Shown: positions 24,191-36,780 of the stretch, piece by piece
Layout: every line of letters begins with the position of its first letter
How positions within the stretch are numbered: the stretch's first letter is position 1
Assembly (NCBI GenBank): GCA_030704615.1
Contig: CM060732.1
Location: 71,219,053 to 71,283,052, forward strand
Direction of reading: 5' to 3'
Length of the DNA: 64,000 nt
Origin: Takakia lepidozioides
Taxonomy: Eukaryota > Streptophyta > Takakiopsida > Takakiales > Takakiaceae
Notes under the pieces: model-generated
Told to the model about the DNA's origin: nothing
Database searches by the model: none
The model's input: the letters and a program-made list of their open reading frames with translations, nothing else
Translations under genes and position numbers: made by a program

Positions 24191-24454
24191 GTGCAGGACA
24201 ATACAAAGGGCTTCTAGTGAGATTTTGACTCCGACCAAATTTCCCGGGGACCAAAATTTCATGGAACGATACCGAGATGCATTTCACGACTGTTTCCGGT
24301 GCCGGTGAATTGTACCACATCCCGAGTGGCAACAACGTCCTCAGGTGCTCACCGTACCGGCATACACCGGCGTACCGGCCCAGACGGTTATCCTTGAATA
24401 CGCTGTTCCGGTATCCGCTGGCCGTAGCTCCGGACAGTAGAGTAGCCCCAGTTG

Positions 24455-25755
24455 GATGCGCCCGGCCCGGCGCGCCTACGTGGCCCGTCGTCCACCCGCA
24501 GCCGGGCCCCCCTAGTCTGGCGCCTCACCTCCGCGCGGTCGCCGCGACGACGCCGCATGCATTACAGATTTTTTTCAGTATAAGTAATATTAAACTCATC
24601 ACATAACTGAAGATTTTGTTTTGCTACTTCAAAAAATTTCCAAGTCCCAAGAAGATCGTCATACTTCAGTGGATGCCCCATCATTCTGCATACATACTTC
24701 ATTCATCATACATATATGAAAATACTTGAGACATATTCATCATGCATGTGGGAAAGATTACTAACGTTTAAATAATGGTAGGATTTTTGCTTGATCTTGC
24801 TACTTCAAGAATTTTTTTTTGAAAAGGTCCAAGTTTGGATGCTCTTATGACAATGCATATAGATATGAAAAATACAACTGATTTCTTATGTATGACTGAC
24901 TATGCATAAAAATAGACAATACACTGAACTGACTCAGATTTTGTTTTTCAAGTAGCAAGACTAAATTCCAGTTTCTAGTTCCTGGATTATGTTCTCTTCT
25001 CTGTCTCCAGCTGTTTTTCTAGCGCTCCCTCAGCCCCCTGTCTTTTCCTGTCTTCTGCACAAACTCTGATTCCTGTTTATTTGGGACCTTCGCTGGTTTC
25101 GTCCTGATTTCTCTTGGATCTAGATACTCTATTCAGGATCTTTTGCTAGATTGCAAGGTTAGGGGGAGGAGTCCCCACTGTAAGCCTTCACGGCCTCAAT
25201 GGTGCTTATTTTTTCCACCATCTGCAATCAATTTCGAGGGCCTCCATCCCTCTTCTTAAAAAGAAAAAGAAAAAAATATCAGAATAATATTAGTAGAGCT
25301 ATGAAGATTCATGCTCACCATCTCATTCATTGTAATTTGAACCCATGACCTCACAAACTATAATAATAATGCATGGAAATATATGATAAGTTTCATTGTC
25401 ATACATACAACATTTCAAAGATTTCTGCATGAATGAGCCATGACATCATTTACGTATGTCAATGGATGGCAACGCATATAGATATGACAATACAACTGAT
25501 TTCCTCTGTATGAGTGACTATGGCCAAAAAAAAAAAAAAAAAAAGTACAACCCGACATACGACCCGACTAACCTACCACTATTGCAACAATCGATTATTT
25601 AACATTACTTATGCTGAAAAAGTTACACCTAAGCGCGTGGGTATCAGTAATACATGGGGCATCGTCGCGGTGACCGCGCGGAGGTGAGGCGACAGACTAG
25701 GGGGGCACGGCCGCGGGTGGCGGGCCAGGCCGCGGGCAACCGGGCACTTGCAATC
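24455..25755. mobile_element. Element with long GC-rich terminal inverted repeats (about 1.3 kb)
   Basis: The arm at 24455-24597 is repeated in inverse orientation at about 25597-25755. Matching blocks include CCCCCCTAGTCTG-CGCCTCA, CCTCCGCGCGGTC-CCGCGA, and an AT-rich inner part TTTTTCAG-ATAAGTAAT-TTAAA. Arms are 120-140 bp with some indels. The interior is AT-rich, lacks a gene, and includes a repeated block (CGCATATAGATATGA-AATACAACTGATTTC, about 24851-24915 and 25469-25530) and an A-run near 25527. This is the form of a foldback or MULE-like non-autonomous DNA transposon. Confidence 0.75.
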
Positions 25756-25759
25756 TTGG

Positions 25760-27440
25760 ATTCTCGCTGCCCGGTTACCCTCGCTCAGTTGGAGGGTAGC
25801 TATCTAGAAAAAAAGAAGGGACTACAAAGGAAAAGAAAGGAAAACATATTCTTCTTTTTAATTTCTGTTATTCCCCCTGGCCCGCCCGACTGACGGGTGA
25901 CCAGGGGCCCTCTCCACCGGATGACTGGTGGGAGCCGGTTCATCACAATAAAGGCGGGAGCCGCGTAGCGTTGGCGCCACGCCAGTGGAGGCACGTGGAA
26001 GTACGGACATTGAATGACCGCTTTGAGTATAGCCATGACCGGCTACATGCACGGCTTCCCCCGCGCGGGATTGCTTCGGCCGAGATCGGGCGCAGGCAGC
26101 TTTTAATAGGCGCAGTGATGGCGCCCACCGCCCGCCCTATATTTGCCCTCACCCTTTATTTCCCTCCACTTGCATGTCCTTTTCATTCATCTTTGGATGC
26201 AGACTGCAGGTGCGAATATTCATCCATCGTCAGATTTTTTACTCACAGTGCAACTCGCATTGGACGTTGAACGGTGACACGAACATTTGACTCGCATTTT
26301 GCGGATCGAATTCTTCTTCCGATGCATCGGACTTTCACGCGCAACCAAACGCATAGAAAATAGTTTATCGGAATGGACTAAAATTTGGAGGTCTTCACTG
26401 AGAGTCTGTCGGAGGCGAGTGTGAGGGATTTCCGAGTGAGAGAGAGAGAGAGCGAGGAAGGAGAGTGTGGCCCGATTGTGTGTAAACCGTCCCGCGTGGA
26501 GCGGTCGGTTGTGGCGGGAATCTGTAGGTACGGTCGGTGCCAGTTACCGGGTGGGGCCGGTGTGCTGTGTGCGCCTTTCGTTCTTTAGCTCGATAGTCAC
26601 CGGATACTCCCGGTGGTATATGGATGAAAGTGTGTGCATGCAGGATGAAACAAAAAATTCATCCATATTCTGTGTGAATGTTAGTCCTCACTAAAAGTCA
26701 TTCATATTTTGTGTGATTGTTGTGCGTGTTAGTCACTAAGGCTGTGATATAATTAACCGCCCAGCTACCGTGGGCTATAACCGCCCAAAACCGACCATCT
26801 CATTCGTAGCAACTGTTCCGATTACGCCAAATTTATATTTTGCGGTCGCTAAACGACATAGCGATCAACTGAGATTGAGGGCCCTTCTATGTACCCTTGT
26901 TTCATCTGCAAACATCCACTCCCACACATTTTTTTCCTTAAAAAAAACTCAAAACCGGGGATTTCGGATCCACATTGTCGTTATCTCACCAGGAAAACGT
27001 ATTAGACGAAATGGACTGAATGCATTAATTGATGCGTAATGTGCAAGTCTTCTTGGGTTTCCTCTGACTCAACTCACATCCATATCTGCCCGCCCAATTT
27101 TATATGTTCTAAGCCCCTGAAAAATTAACGGAATATCCATCAAGTAACGTCGTATTCAACCAAGGCTATTCCGGAGTAACTTCTGATCCCAGCATATGTG
27201 TCGGCGAAACCTCACCCGCGTGCAAGAGGCTCTATAGGGCCACCACATGACACGCACCATCAAATGCATGAATTGGATGGATGGAACAAGGATATTACCT
27301 GTAACGCCGGAATGCCTCTGCATGCATCATCTTCTCGGAATGCCAATGCTACTCACCGCTACCCAACCTCACTTCGCTGTCCCTCTAGAGGATGGAACAT
27401 CCGGTGAAGTGGGGGCCGCACCAGATACCAGCCACAACTT
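25760..27440. other. Intergenic, nothing recognised
   Basis: Mixed composition with a (GA)n run at about 26438-26450. No supported gene. Confidence 0.4.
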
Positions 27441-27465
27441 TTGGTCCGAAGCATTCCCACTTCGC

Positions 27466-27550
27466 ATCCATCCGTCGTGAGTTTTCGACCTCGCTCCCAA
27501 TCCATTGTGAGTTTTCGACATCCCACCCATCCATTGCGAGTTTTCGACAA
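27466..27550. repeat. Three tandem copies of a ~34-bp unit
   Basis: The unit contains CATCC-T-G-GAGTTTTCGAC and is repeated three times with small changes (GTGAGTTTTCGAC, GTGAGTTTTCGAC, GCGAGTTTTCGAC). Confidence 0.65.
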
Positions 27551-27879
27551 CACACACACATATGTTGCGAGCTCGGCCAACAATTTGGGTAGGAAGGAAA
27601 CCAACTTGCGGCTCCTGTCAGAATTTGCCTTTCCCCATGAAATTTATCCGTACCACTGCCTGCAAGGGGAGGATGCGGATTGGCAAGTATGTCAGGACCC
27701 CTGCGAGTGGGGTCCAGGCTGGCAGATGGGTCCATGTCGCTTCCCTCTATATTCCGGCCCGCCCTTACTTTAATATTAAAAATCTCGTCTGCCATTGGAT
27801 GGGACACACGTGGCCCAGTCTCCACAGATCCGAGTTTCCAATTGTTTTTCTGAAAATTTTCCTGCGAAATTAATTTTCA

Positions 27880-29207
27880 CGTCACTGTGATGGAGATGAG
27901 TGAAAATGAGTGGCTCCGTACGTGCGCGCATGGCAGCGCGGGGGGTGGAGCCCGCAACCTCGTCGGCCTGGCTCTGTGCCTAACAGTAATTACCCGGGGG
28001 GTAAGAAGGGGGATTGACGCGGAGATAAAAGAGAGGGGAAAAGGCTGCGCAGAGGGAGGGGCTATGACTTGTGCGTGACTACACAGCGCTGTCTCATTTG
28101 CTCTTCGCTCTTCGCTTCCCAGAAGCCTCCCTCGCGCTCCAGCCAGTCTCTTGTCTGACTGCCTCGCTGTGCTGCTTCCATCTCTTGACGCTCGCGGCCT
28201 GCAATTTTTTCTACACAGAGCTCGATCTGTTTATTAGTGCCTCTTGGGTCACAGAGGGCTGCTTTTGGAAAGTGGTGCTGCCAAATCGGTCCGCCATTGT
28301 TTCCTTTCTCGGGTGTAGTGCTGCTTTTCTTTTTCGGGTCGTCTTGCTGGGAGTTCGTGGAGCCCCGTTGTGGCTTCTTCTCCTAGCGCCATCGTTATCT
28401 CTTGATCTCGGTCTCAATCCAGTCTGTCCTTTGCTTGCTCTCAAGGTCTCTCCGTGCGCTTTCCTGGTTGTTTTTCTTATAAACTGTGTCTAGAGAGCTC
28501 TTGTTTACGTTCTCCCCCGTGTTCACTTCCTCCTGCTCCTCCCCGTCGTGCTCTGTCCAATCATATGCATGTTTGCATAATCCCGTGCAAAAGTACCAGC
28601 GTTCCCCGATAGCGTCTTGGCTTCGTCTCACAATCTAGTCCAGCGTTGCTCCTCTGCTCCTTCCAGATTGGATCTTGCAGGATTGACTCCACATAGATTG
28701 GAAGGAGGAGGTAGCTGTTAAGGAGTTAGTGCCTTTCTAGCAACGTGGAATTCTCAACAGGTTTCTACCACTTCCTCTCTCTCCACTCTCTGGCCCCGGA
28801 TTGATCCACTGGCCTGAATTTTTCTCTAAATATCTTACAACTACGCAGAGTGGGTTGATATCATTGAAAGACCTGAATTGCTCAGAGGGATTTCCACAGC
28901 TTCAGACATGTATTCAAATGGCCTTTGGTGTTGGAATGCCTAGCAGGTGAACTTACAGTTCGTCCTTGTCGTTGTTCGCATCATCAGCACAGTGATGTAA
29001 ATCAAGCCAGTTAGTAGCTGAACTTTATGGCAACTTAGACTCAAGCGCTAGAAGCTCTGGGCATAAAATCTGGGGGCACAAGTGTTTCGTGTTCTGAGAG
29101 CTGTCCAGATGAAGAAGAACCTTGTTGTTCGTGCGCTTATAAATATGTGCTCCCTCTTGGTGGTGTGGCTATGTGTGCAGCAGCATTGATTGTAAAGAGG
29201 GAGCAAA
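27880..29207 (+). promoter_or_regulatory. Promoter and probable 5' leader of the NAC gene
   Basis: A TATA-like GATAAAAGAG lies at about 28022-28031, followed by a long pyrimidine-rich stretch with many short upstream frames, which is common in long leaders of plant regulatory genes. No other gene is seen between here and the NAC start at 29208. The transcription start and any 5' UTR intron cannot be fixed from sequence. Confidence 0.35.
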
Positions 29208-30597
29208 ATGGTTGAGACGAAAGTGCATGTGCCTGTCGGCTTCAGGTTCCATCCGACAGATGAAGAGTTGGTGAGCCACTATTTGTACGGAAAGGTGGCC
29301 ACCAAGAAGATTGATCTTGACCTCATTCGCGACCTTGATCTCTACAAATTCGAGCCATGGGATCTCCATGGTATACACAATACATCATCAAAGTATCTAT
29401 CTTTTTCAGCTCAATCTATGAGAGCATGAATGTTCGAATTTGACAAAGAATGAAATGTTGCACTTGCTGTCAATTCGTACTGGTCACTGACATGAACTCC
29501 ATCGTAATGATCTGGTGTGTGACAGAATTATGCAGGATTGGGGCAGAAACTGAGAAGCAAACGGATTGGTACTTCTTCAGCCATAAGGACAAAAAATATC
29601 CCACCGGCAACCGAGCAAATCGTGCCACTGCTCTTGGATTCTGGAAGGCAACCGGCCGTGATAAACCCATCCACACAAAGATTCAACTTATGGGCATGCG
29701 CAAGACACTGGTATTCTACAAAGGGCGGGCACCTCATGGAGAGAAGACTGATTGGATCATGCATGAGTTTCGCTTGGATGACGGCCCCGGCATGCCTGCT
29801 TACGTATGATCGTGCACCATTCTCGAACTGCTCTTAACTAGTGCGCTAATATTGATGGGTTGTGTTGGTATGTTGGTGTTAAAGACCGTATCGCTAACTC
29901 AGCTCCTTGCTGTGTGCAGGAAGATGGCGGCTGGGTGGTGTGCCGTGTCTTCAGAAAGGCCAAAAACTTCAAAACAAAAAGCCAGGAGAGGGCCTGCTCA
30001 TACGAGGAACAAGCTGCACTGCTACCAGAGCTTCCCTACCCTGAAAGACACTCGATGGATGGTGGGGGAGGGGGAGGTTATCACTCCTTTGCCCACAATT
30101 CACTGTTCTCCTGTAAGCAAGAGATCAACGTGGATGATTACAATCAGTCCTCTCAGGACCCGTTCCCACACCTCGCACAGCTTGAGATGCCAAGATTCGA
30201 GGCTGGAAATATTATGACTCCCTCTTGCTCTTCCACTTTCAGTTGCCATAATATGCCTTCCGCATCCACTTTCAGGGGCATTCTAGCTAGCACAAGCAGC
30301 AAGAAGGATGATTATTACGCTCTCGCACCTTTTACCTTGGACAATCCTGTTGGCGATTTCGATGATACCAGGTCCAGCGTCACCCACGAAGGGAACTTCT
30401 CAGGGTTTGCTCATGACGACGGAGTGGACTGGGCCCTGCTCGAAGGGGCGGGGAAGGACATCCGTTTTCCATCTAACACCACAAGAAGGGACCAGTCCAT
30501 AGGAGATGTTACCATTCATGTCCAACTAAAACGGCAGAACTCTGACCACTTCTCCTCCAGCAGCGACATTGACCTGTGGAATTTCGGCCAAAAGTGA
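29208..30597 (+). CDS. NAC transcription factor, VNS (VND/NST/SMB)-like
   Basis: Three exons, 29208-29370, 29526-29803 and 29920-30597, join in phase to a 372-residue protein. All donors and acceptors are GT-AG and the first junction restores the conserved LCRIG stretch. The N-terminal NAC domain (about 1-165) has [14 protein letters not shown] (subdomain A), [17 protein letters not shown] (B), [20 protein letters not shown] and [12 protein letters not shown] (C), [20 protein letters not shown] (D) and WVVCRVFRK (E). Intron positions and wording match the VNS subfamily, which in land plants switches on secondary-wall and water-conducting or supporting cell programmes. The 200-residue C-terminus has a GGGGGG run and acidic/aromatic segments typical of activation regions. 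The protein should act in the nucleus as a dimer. Subfamily placement is by motif only. Confidence 0.93.
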
Positions 30598-31365
30598 AGG
30601 GTCGGATGTAAACTTGGCAACCTCAAGAACTAAGCTCAAACATACTTCATACCCAGACGCGCAAGCTTGAACTGGAGGATTGGTCTTGTCAAGGAAACGG
30701 GTGGGGGGAAGCAAGTTGCCGAAGAATTTTCAGGCAGATATAGGGATGTTGAGAAGTATCGATAGCAGGGTTGGCCGCGCGCCAGACAAGCATCCTACCA
30801 GGAGGAGACGCCACCCTTGGCAGCTGACTCGGCTGCGTTTTGCAATGTATCAAGGGTGATGTGATTGCAACATGGGAATTCTGAGCGAGCAAGAGAGAGA
30901 GAGAAACGTGCCAGACCAACACTGACACAGATCAAGTGCACAGTCATCTATCAAATCATGGCTTCAACGCATCAATTCCGATCACAACACATGCACTAGC
31001 TTCTACTGCTCTTTGCAACAGCACAAGGCGCACGTACTTCACTTTAATCTCTCCCTCCTTGCTTGCACACAACAACAGGGTGAGATTATGAACTGCATCA
31101 CGTCCACAGTGTTCATGTTGAATTCTTACGTTGCCCATGGCTGACTGATCCAGGGGGGCCTGTCAATTATTTCTAGCAATTGCTTGCATTCTAGCTTTTG
31201 TCAGGTTTCCAAATTTTCTTCACAGGGAAAAGACCATTTAAGTTTGCCAAACAATCAATAAATGTTGATATTTGTACACTTTCATACCCTTTACTTTGGG
31301 CGAGGAGAGATGCCAGATGAGCACATTGATATCTTGTGATGGTCATGTCAGTGCCTTGGAGAGGA
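30598..31365. other. 3' flank of the NAC gene
   Basis: Probable 3' UTR followed by intergenic DNA. No further gene recognised. Confidence 0.4.
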
Positions 31366-31369
31366 GGGA

Positions 31370-31490
31370 ATGAGAGAGAAATGAAATGAAATGGTGCTTT
31401 ACAACTTCCGCGGAGAGCTCATAGAGCTTATGGTGGAAGAAAACATGACAGAGGAAACAAAATCTCAGAGCCAGAGATAAAAGGGAAAGA
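31370..31490 (-). repeat. Dispersed repeat, inverted relative to 10555-10684
   Basis: The reverse complement carries GGCTCTGAGATTTTGTTTCC, CCATAAGCTCTATGAGCTCT, CCGCGGAAGTTGTAAAG and the tail CATTTCATTTCATTTC, aligning with the copy at 10555-10684. Confidence 0.7.
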
Positions 31491-31499
31491 GAGAGAAGG

Positions 31500-33660
31500 T
31501 TATCACCGTTATACTCCAGGTCAAGCCAGAGCTCTAGTGATGAACTCACCAGATGTTAGCTTCTCTAAAGCTGTTTTGTATGCATCCCTCCAGACTATGC
31601 ATAGCCTGGGTGCACTCTGTGATTTATCATGGTTGAATACAACATGAGATGGGTATTTGGTTTTTCCCAAACCTGTCTAACATCGATGGCTCGAAGTTAG
31701 TTGTTTCTCCTGCACTTTGCTTTATTAGATGGTGTCAAAGGTGAGGGAGTTATGCACACGCAGGAGTGACATAACACTTGTGTTACCTGTGGTCTTTTCC
31801 AGCCAAGGTCAGCCAGTATATTACTTCATCCTCATCTGGTTAAGGGGGCTGAATCACAAATTTGTCTTAGTTGTAGTGCACCATCATGAATTGGACCAAA
31901 GATCAGTGCCCTGAAATCACTATGGTGTGTTATTTGAGATACTGCTTAACCTTCTTGTTTGTCAGACGACCTCTCAGGTTCCATTTGGGTGCTAAGATAA
32001 GAGAGCACTTCCATTCAAATTTGGTGGCCATAGAACAAAACAGGTTGCTCCACTCAAATGCTTGGGGTTAACCATCACGGAAAGAGTCATGGTGAAACTT
32101 CTTCCTTCCTTTGGTGGACAAAAACATATCCCTTGCAGAATTAACTACTTGAGAAAGGAATTCACTCTCAAAGGTGTAGACCTTAGCGGCTCAAACCTCC
32201 AGAATTTCCGATGTGATTCCCCATGGCCATTCCTTTCTCCAGTGCCTGCAGATTCAGCTTGCTTAGAAATTCATATATTGATCACACTTTAGTGCATGAT
32301 CCACTTGCTGACACGGCAATCAGCGTGTGGTGTGCTTTGAGAGAAGGGCTCTGCTCATGTTAGGACATAAAATCTTGTGTAAAACTGTACCTGGGGAAAC
32401 GCTCTTGACCACCCTTGTGTCCCCTGAATCACATAGAGAGTGGTCCCCTTCCTCCTCCAATGAGTCTTCTACAATGATCTCACTACATGCTGCCAGTACA
32501 TTCACACCAGTTGTCTGATGGGATCCACTTGGAGTCCCCCACTGGGTCACTGATGACAGCTGCATGACCCAGTGCACAACAGTGTCAAGAGTAGAAACTC
32601 TTACCAGCCCTTTCTTTAACATAAGTAACATCCACTGCATAGTATGGTTTCAGATGCTATCAGTACCTTGCCGCTTGGTTCCAGTAAAACATGTAGATGT
32701 TATGGGGATTGAGGAATACAAAATCAGTGGTGCAGCTACCATTGATTCAACACTCCTCAATCCTCAAAAATCTCTCCTTTTCGCTCGTGCATTAGTAGAC
32801 AAAACCACCTTCTGGAACTATGCCTGTGGTCTGTGGGAGAATTAAACCCTGATACAGATTGCTCCCATTCCTTCTTTGATGGCCAAAGGATCCACTTCCA
32901 AACCCAATACTGTTGCAGGGGCTAAAGTGATGACCTCAAAGCTCAAGTAGCACTGAGACTACCTCTCTATTCCCACCAACCAAATTGCAGTCAACAAAAT
33001 ACATTTGCTATGATGATTTCAGGCTAAAATTCTGTACCCTCATCAAGATCAACGCATCAGATCTTATAATGATGCAGCGGTTGGAAACAATGTGCGTCAC
33101 ATCTAGAGAGTCCCCAAATGAGTGCAACAACATGAAAAATCACAAGTGAAATTGCCATCGATTAGTAACTCAATGATTGGGCCTTTGCCACAATCTAGAT
33201 TTCCTCCTTCCTGATAGCATAGCACTGAAAACCTATTCAAACCATCTTCAATGTCATGAGATCTGTATTTGATTGTCACAAGTCTGTCTATATGTTGTCC
33301 TCTCCAACATGATAGACAATGCGATTAAGAGGTCAGGCTTCTGCATTCATGAAACATAGGATGACATCAACAAAAATATTGGTAGGTTAGGCTTCTGCTC
33401 CACATTTTTTTTTTCTCGTTGATTTGCTGTTTAAGACTTGCAGATTGAGAAGAAACTGCCGAAGTTTAAGATTGACGCATCTACTTCTATCGTGGCCCTC
33501 CAAAACATCAGTCAGGCGCACTTCATATTGGGACGATTTTGACATGATTTCGATGTGTCCCATCAAATCATCCTTAGCAAAAGTTCTCTCCCTCTCACAG
33601 ACAAATATCTGACCACCCTTTGTGCTTATCTTTCGCTTAGCTCCACGGTCAATCCTCAGC
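31500..33660. other. Gene-poor stretch
   Basis: Frames of 60-110 codons on both strands show no recognisable domain. It may contain decayed retroelement sequence but no diagnostic motif was found. Confidence 0.4.
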
Positions 33661-33808
33661 ATGGACGCTTTTAGCTGTGCCAGAGCAGGACATTACTCTG
33701 GTTAAGAGATTGCAACGTCGCAACTGCGAAACATCCAAAAGCCCAATGTCTGTTGGAACAACATCTTGGATGCATCAAACTAATGCGTTTGCAGACAGAC
33801 TCCAAGCA

Positions 33809-34070
33809 GAGAATGTACTCATAAGACGTTGTTTGCCGTAGCCTTGTGGCCATTGACCCCGCGCCCAGTTTGAGCGGAACACAAAGGGACAGAACCTACC
33901 TCTGTCAGGGGCTGACGTTGGTAGTAAGACTTACCTTGGTATAAAGCATTGATCCAGATTTTCCAGATATCCTCTAGAAATCCCTTCACACAAGCATCAA
34001 TCTGCTTTGTCCAATAACTAGGCCCCAGAAGGGCCTGGGCTTTTGGCTCAGCCTCGAGACTTTCAAAGTT
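33809..34070 (-). mobile_element. LINE 3' fragment, copy D
   Basis: A short 3' copy of the LINE at 34081-35286. It starts at the NFESLEAEPKAQALL peptide and runs to the GTCTTATGAGTACATTCTCT end. It lies head-to-tail behind the longer copy and both are bordered by CTCCAAGCAGAGA (33800, 34072, 35285). Confidence 0.85.
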
Positions 34071-34080
34071 ACTCCAAGCA

Positions 34081-35286
34081 GAGAGATTGTACTCATAAGA
34101 CGTTGTTTGCCGTAGCCTTGTGGCCATTGACCCTGCGCCCAGTTTGAGCGGGAACAAAAGGGACAGAACCTACCTCTGTCAGGGGCTGACGTTGGTAGTA
34201 AGACTTACCTCCATATAAAGAATTAATCCGGGTTTTCCAGATATCCTCTAGAAATCCCTTCACACAAGCATCAATCTGCTGTGTGTGATTTGCCCAAAAA
34301 CTAGGCCTCAGGAGGGCCTGGGCTTTTGGCTCAGCCTCGAGACTTTCAAAGTTGGTAAACAGGGGTACAGGCACAATTCCCTTAACAGATTTGAAGAGAG
34401 CGTCTCTTTGGTGAGAGAACCCCGGACAGTGTATCAGAAAATGAATACTGTCTTCAGATTGCCCACACAACGGGCAATTGCACTCTCCCTTTCCTCTCTG
34501 CTTCTGTTTGCTGTTCAAAGGTAGGCTTCCTGCCCTGAGTTTAAATTTCAGTCTAGTGCCGAGAGTGGGTAGACCCTTGAGGTCATCCAAGATGTCCTCC
34601 CCCATGTCACAGACTGGAAACAAGTTCAGGGAAGTTTTCTGCCTAACTTCATTTTCATCAGACAATCTCATGGCAACAGACATGGCTGAGGACACTACAG
34701 CCTCTAAGTCAGATTTATCCAGCAGGGTCAAGACTTGCGGATCCAGGTCCAGGTCCTTGAGGATCTCTTCTACTCTCTTATGCCAGGACTTAGCCTGTTT
34801 GACAGGGCGGTCCTGTTTCCAAGATATAGAGTCGATTAATTTAGGATATCTGGTGTTGGGCATATGTTGCAGCTGACCCCACCATCTGACCTTGAATTCA
34901 TCTCGTCGGGAGCTTAAGGACGGAATGCCAAACTCACCCCGAACAGCCACATTGGCTGTTTTGGAGCATGCTGACATACACTCCTTAAGCACCCCCACTT
35001 GAATGGATTCTAGAGCCTTAGCCTGGTTGGAGTTATCAACCCATATAGCAGATCCGTACTCCAAGGCAGGTCTAATAACGCGACAAAGCATGGTTTTCTT
35101 AACCTCAGAGTTGACCCCTCTGCAGTGGAAAAATTTAGTGAGCCCCAGAGCTTTGCCCTTGCCAGTTTGAACAACTTTCCGGATATGTGCATCCCAATTA
35201 CAATTGGAGGAGAACTCAACGCCCAGGTAAGTGTAGGAAGGGAGGACCAGGATCTCTTGGCTATCCCACTGCCACTTAAGATCACT
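34081..35286 (-). mobile_element. LINE 3' fragment with reverse transcriptase C-terminal and zinc-knuckle region
   Basis: A minus-strand open frame of 332 codons (35091-34093) plus upstream in-frame sequence (peptide YTYLGVEFSSNCNWDAHI). It contains the C-terminal reverse-transcriptase region (MLCRVIRPALEYGSAIW) and the zinc-binding motif of LINE reverse transcriptases, CNCPLCGQSEDSIHFLIHCP (C-x2-C-x7-H-x4-C). The endonuclease and catalytic reverse-transcriptase part are missing, so this is a typical 5'-truncated insertion. The 5' junction lies at a (GA)n run. It is the most intact LINE copy in the window. Confidence 0.9.
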
Positions 35287-35289
35287 CCA

Positions 35290-36750
35290 AGCAGAGAGAG
35301 AGAGAGAGAGAGAGCCAGATAACTAGAACTTTTTGCTTTACTATGTCGTTGTTCATGCAGCCACTCCACGACTATGCCATGAAGCTGAAGGCAAAATCTT
35401 GTAGCCGAATGAAAAACAAATAGAGCAGACATACTACCATATTATAAAGGTCAATGCCAACTGCACCTTGAGCGATGGTCAGCGACAAGGGCAGCCACAA
35501 ACCTGTAGTGTAAAATGAGTCAGGCACCAGTGAAAAATGCATCACTTGGTCACTCGGGATGGGGGTTGGTAGTGCTCCACAATACTTGCAGCCATCGCCT
35601 CCATACCCGCCATCGTTACTCCTCATCTGTCACCAAACTGGATACAAACCCCTGTAGTGATCAGTTTCGAGTTCATGGATGAGAACGGACCTCATCGACG
35701 GAGTTGTCAGTTGGTTTGATCAGTTTATTACTGGGGAGAAGAAGAGAGACAAGAGCAAGGACAAAGTTAGACAGAGGAGGGAGAGAAGGAGAGGAGGGCA
35801 GAGGAGGAGTGGGATGAGGACGGTGCACTAGAATCAACATGTGTTCCATTGTCAAAGTCAGTGTGTTGTGCTGAGTCAAGCTCCCTTAGCAAGTGCAAGA
35901 AATATCTTTTATATCAAGTAATATGGAATCAAACAAGCCTCATTCGGCATTGCTTTGGCAAAACATAAGAGGAAGGTAAGACGCAATTGAAGCAGCTAGC
36001 AGCAATGCAAAATGAGTCTCCTTATTGAAAGGGGGTAAAGAGAGATCAAGGTTTGTAGATATACTACTGCAAGTGAATCAAGAAGTAAAACCAAAGGGCT
36101 ATTTAAGTTTTTTTTCTCTCTTCCCCACAGATATCACAAGTGAATTAAACCACAACATGTATTGCAAAGATCAGCACCACCTGGACCTATGTCCAGAACT
36201 AAGCGCCCGTTAGTCTGCCAACAAATATTTTGGAATGCAAGTGAAACCACAATAAGTTTTTTATTAAAAACCCCCACAGAAAGGGTTTTAAAGATCAGAT
36301 GTCACATGGCCCACTAAAGAGAGCCCTTTGTTCCAAATATTTGTTCGGGATGTTGCTACATACCAACATGTCAAAATGTAAGATGCTGAACAAACTTGTG
36401 CACGCTGCCACTCTAATCAAGCTCATTCCAAATCGTATTCAATCTCATCTACGTTCAAAATTCTCGTTCAATAGTCAACGAAGTTCACTTGTACAAGGGC
36501 AAGCTTTGAAGAAGCTCCACCATCCACACCGGACTTAGGACAGCACTCTGAATTCCTTCCACTATCACCAGAGTCAGTCAAAATCCCCCCTTCACGCATT
36601 TATTGCTACTTTCAATTGCAATTATGGGCTGACTTCCCACCTATGCTGCGTACACCCCAGGAAATGCCCTCACAGTACCTCATGGTCTATATATTCCCAG
36701 GAGATAGTGGATGAATTGAGTAGCATCGCAGATCAATGAATGAAGCAAGA
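35290..36750. other. Intergenic, nothing recognised
   Basis: Begins with a (GA)n run (about 35293-35313). A purine-rich block at 35740-35825 gives frames on both strands without known domains. Confidence 0.4.
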
Positions 36751-36780
36751 CACTCACACTTTTCCACAAAGACATCGTTT

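Noticed and set aside
28071-28493. 140-codon hydrophobic frame before the NAC gene
   Set aside because: It starts only at GTG, is built from a pyrimidine-rich leader, and lies where the NAC 5' UTR is expected.
34478-34876. 132-codon plus-strand frame
   Set aside because: It is the reverse-strand shadow of the LINE reverse transcriptase frame.
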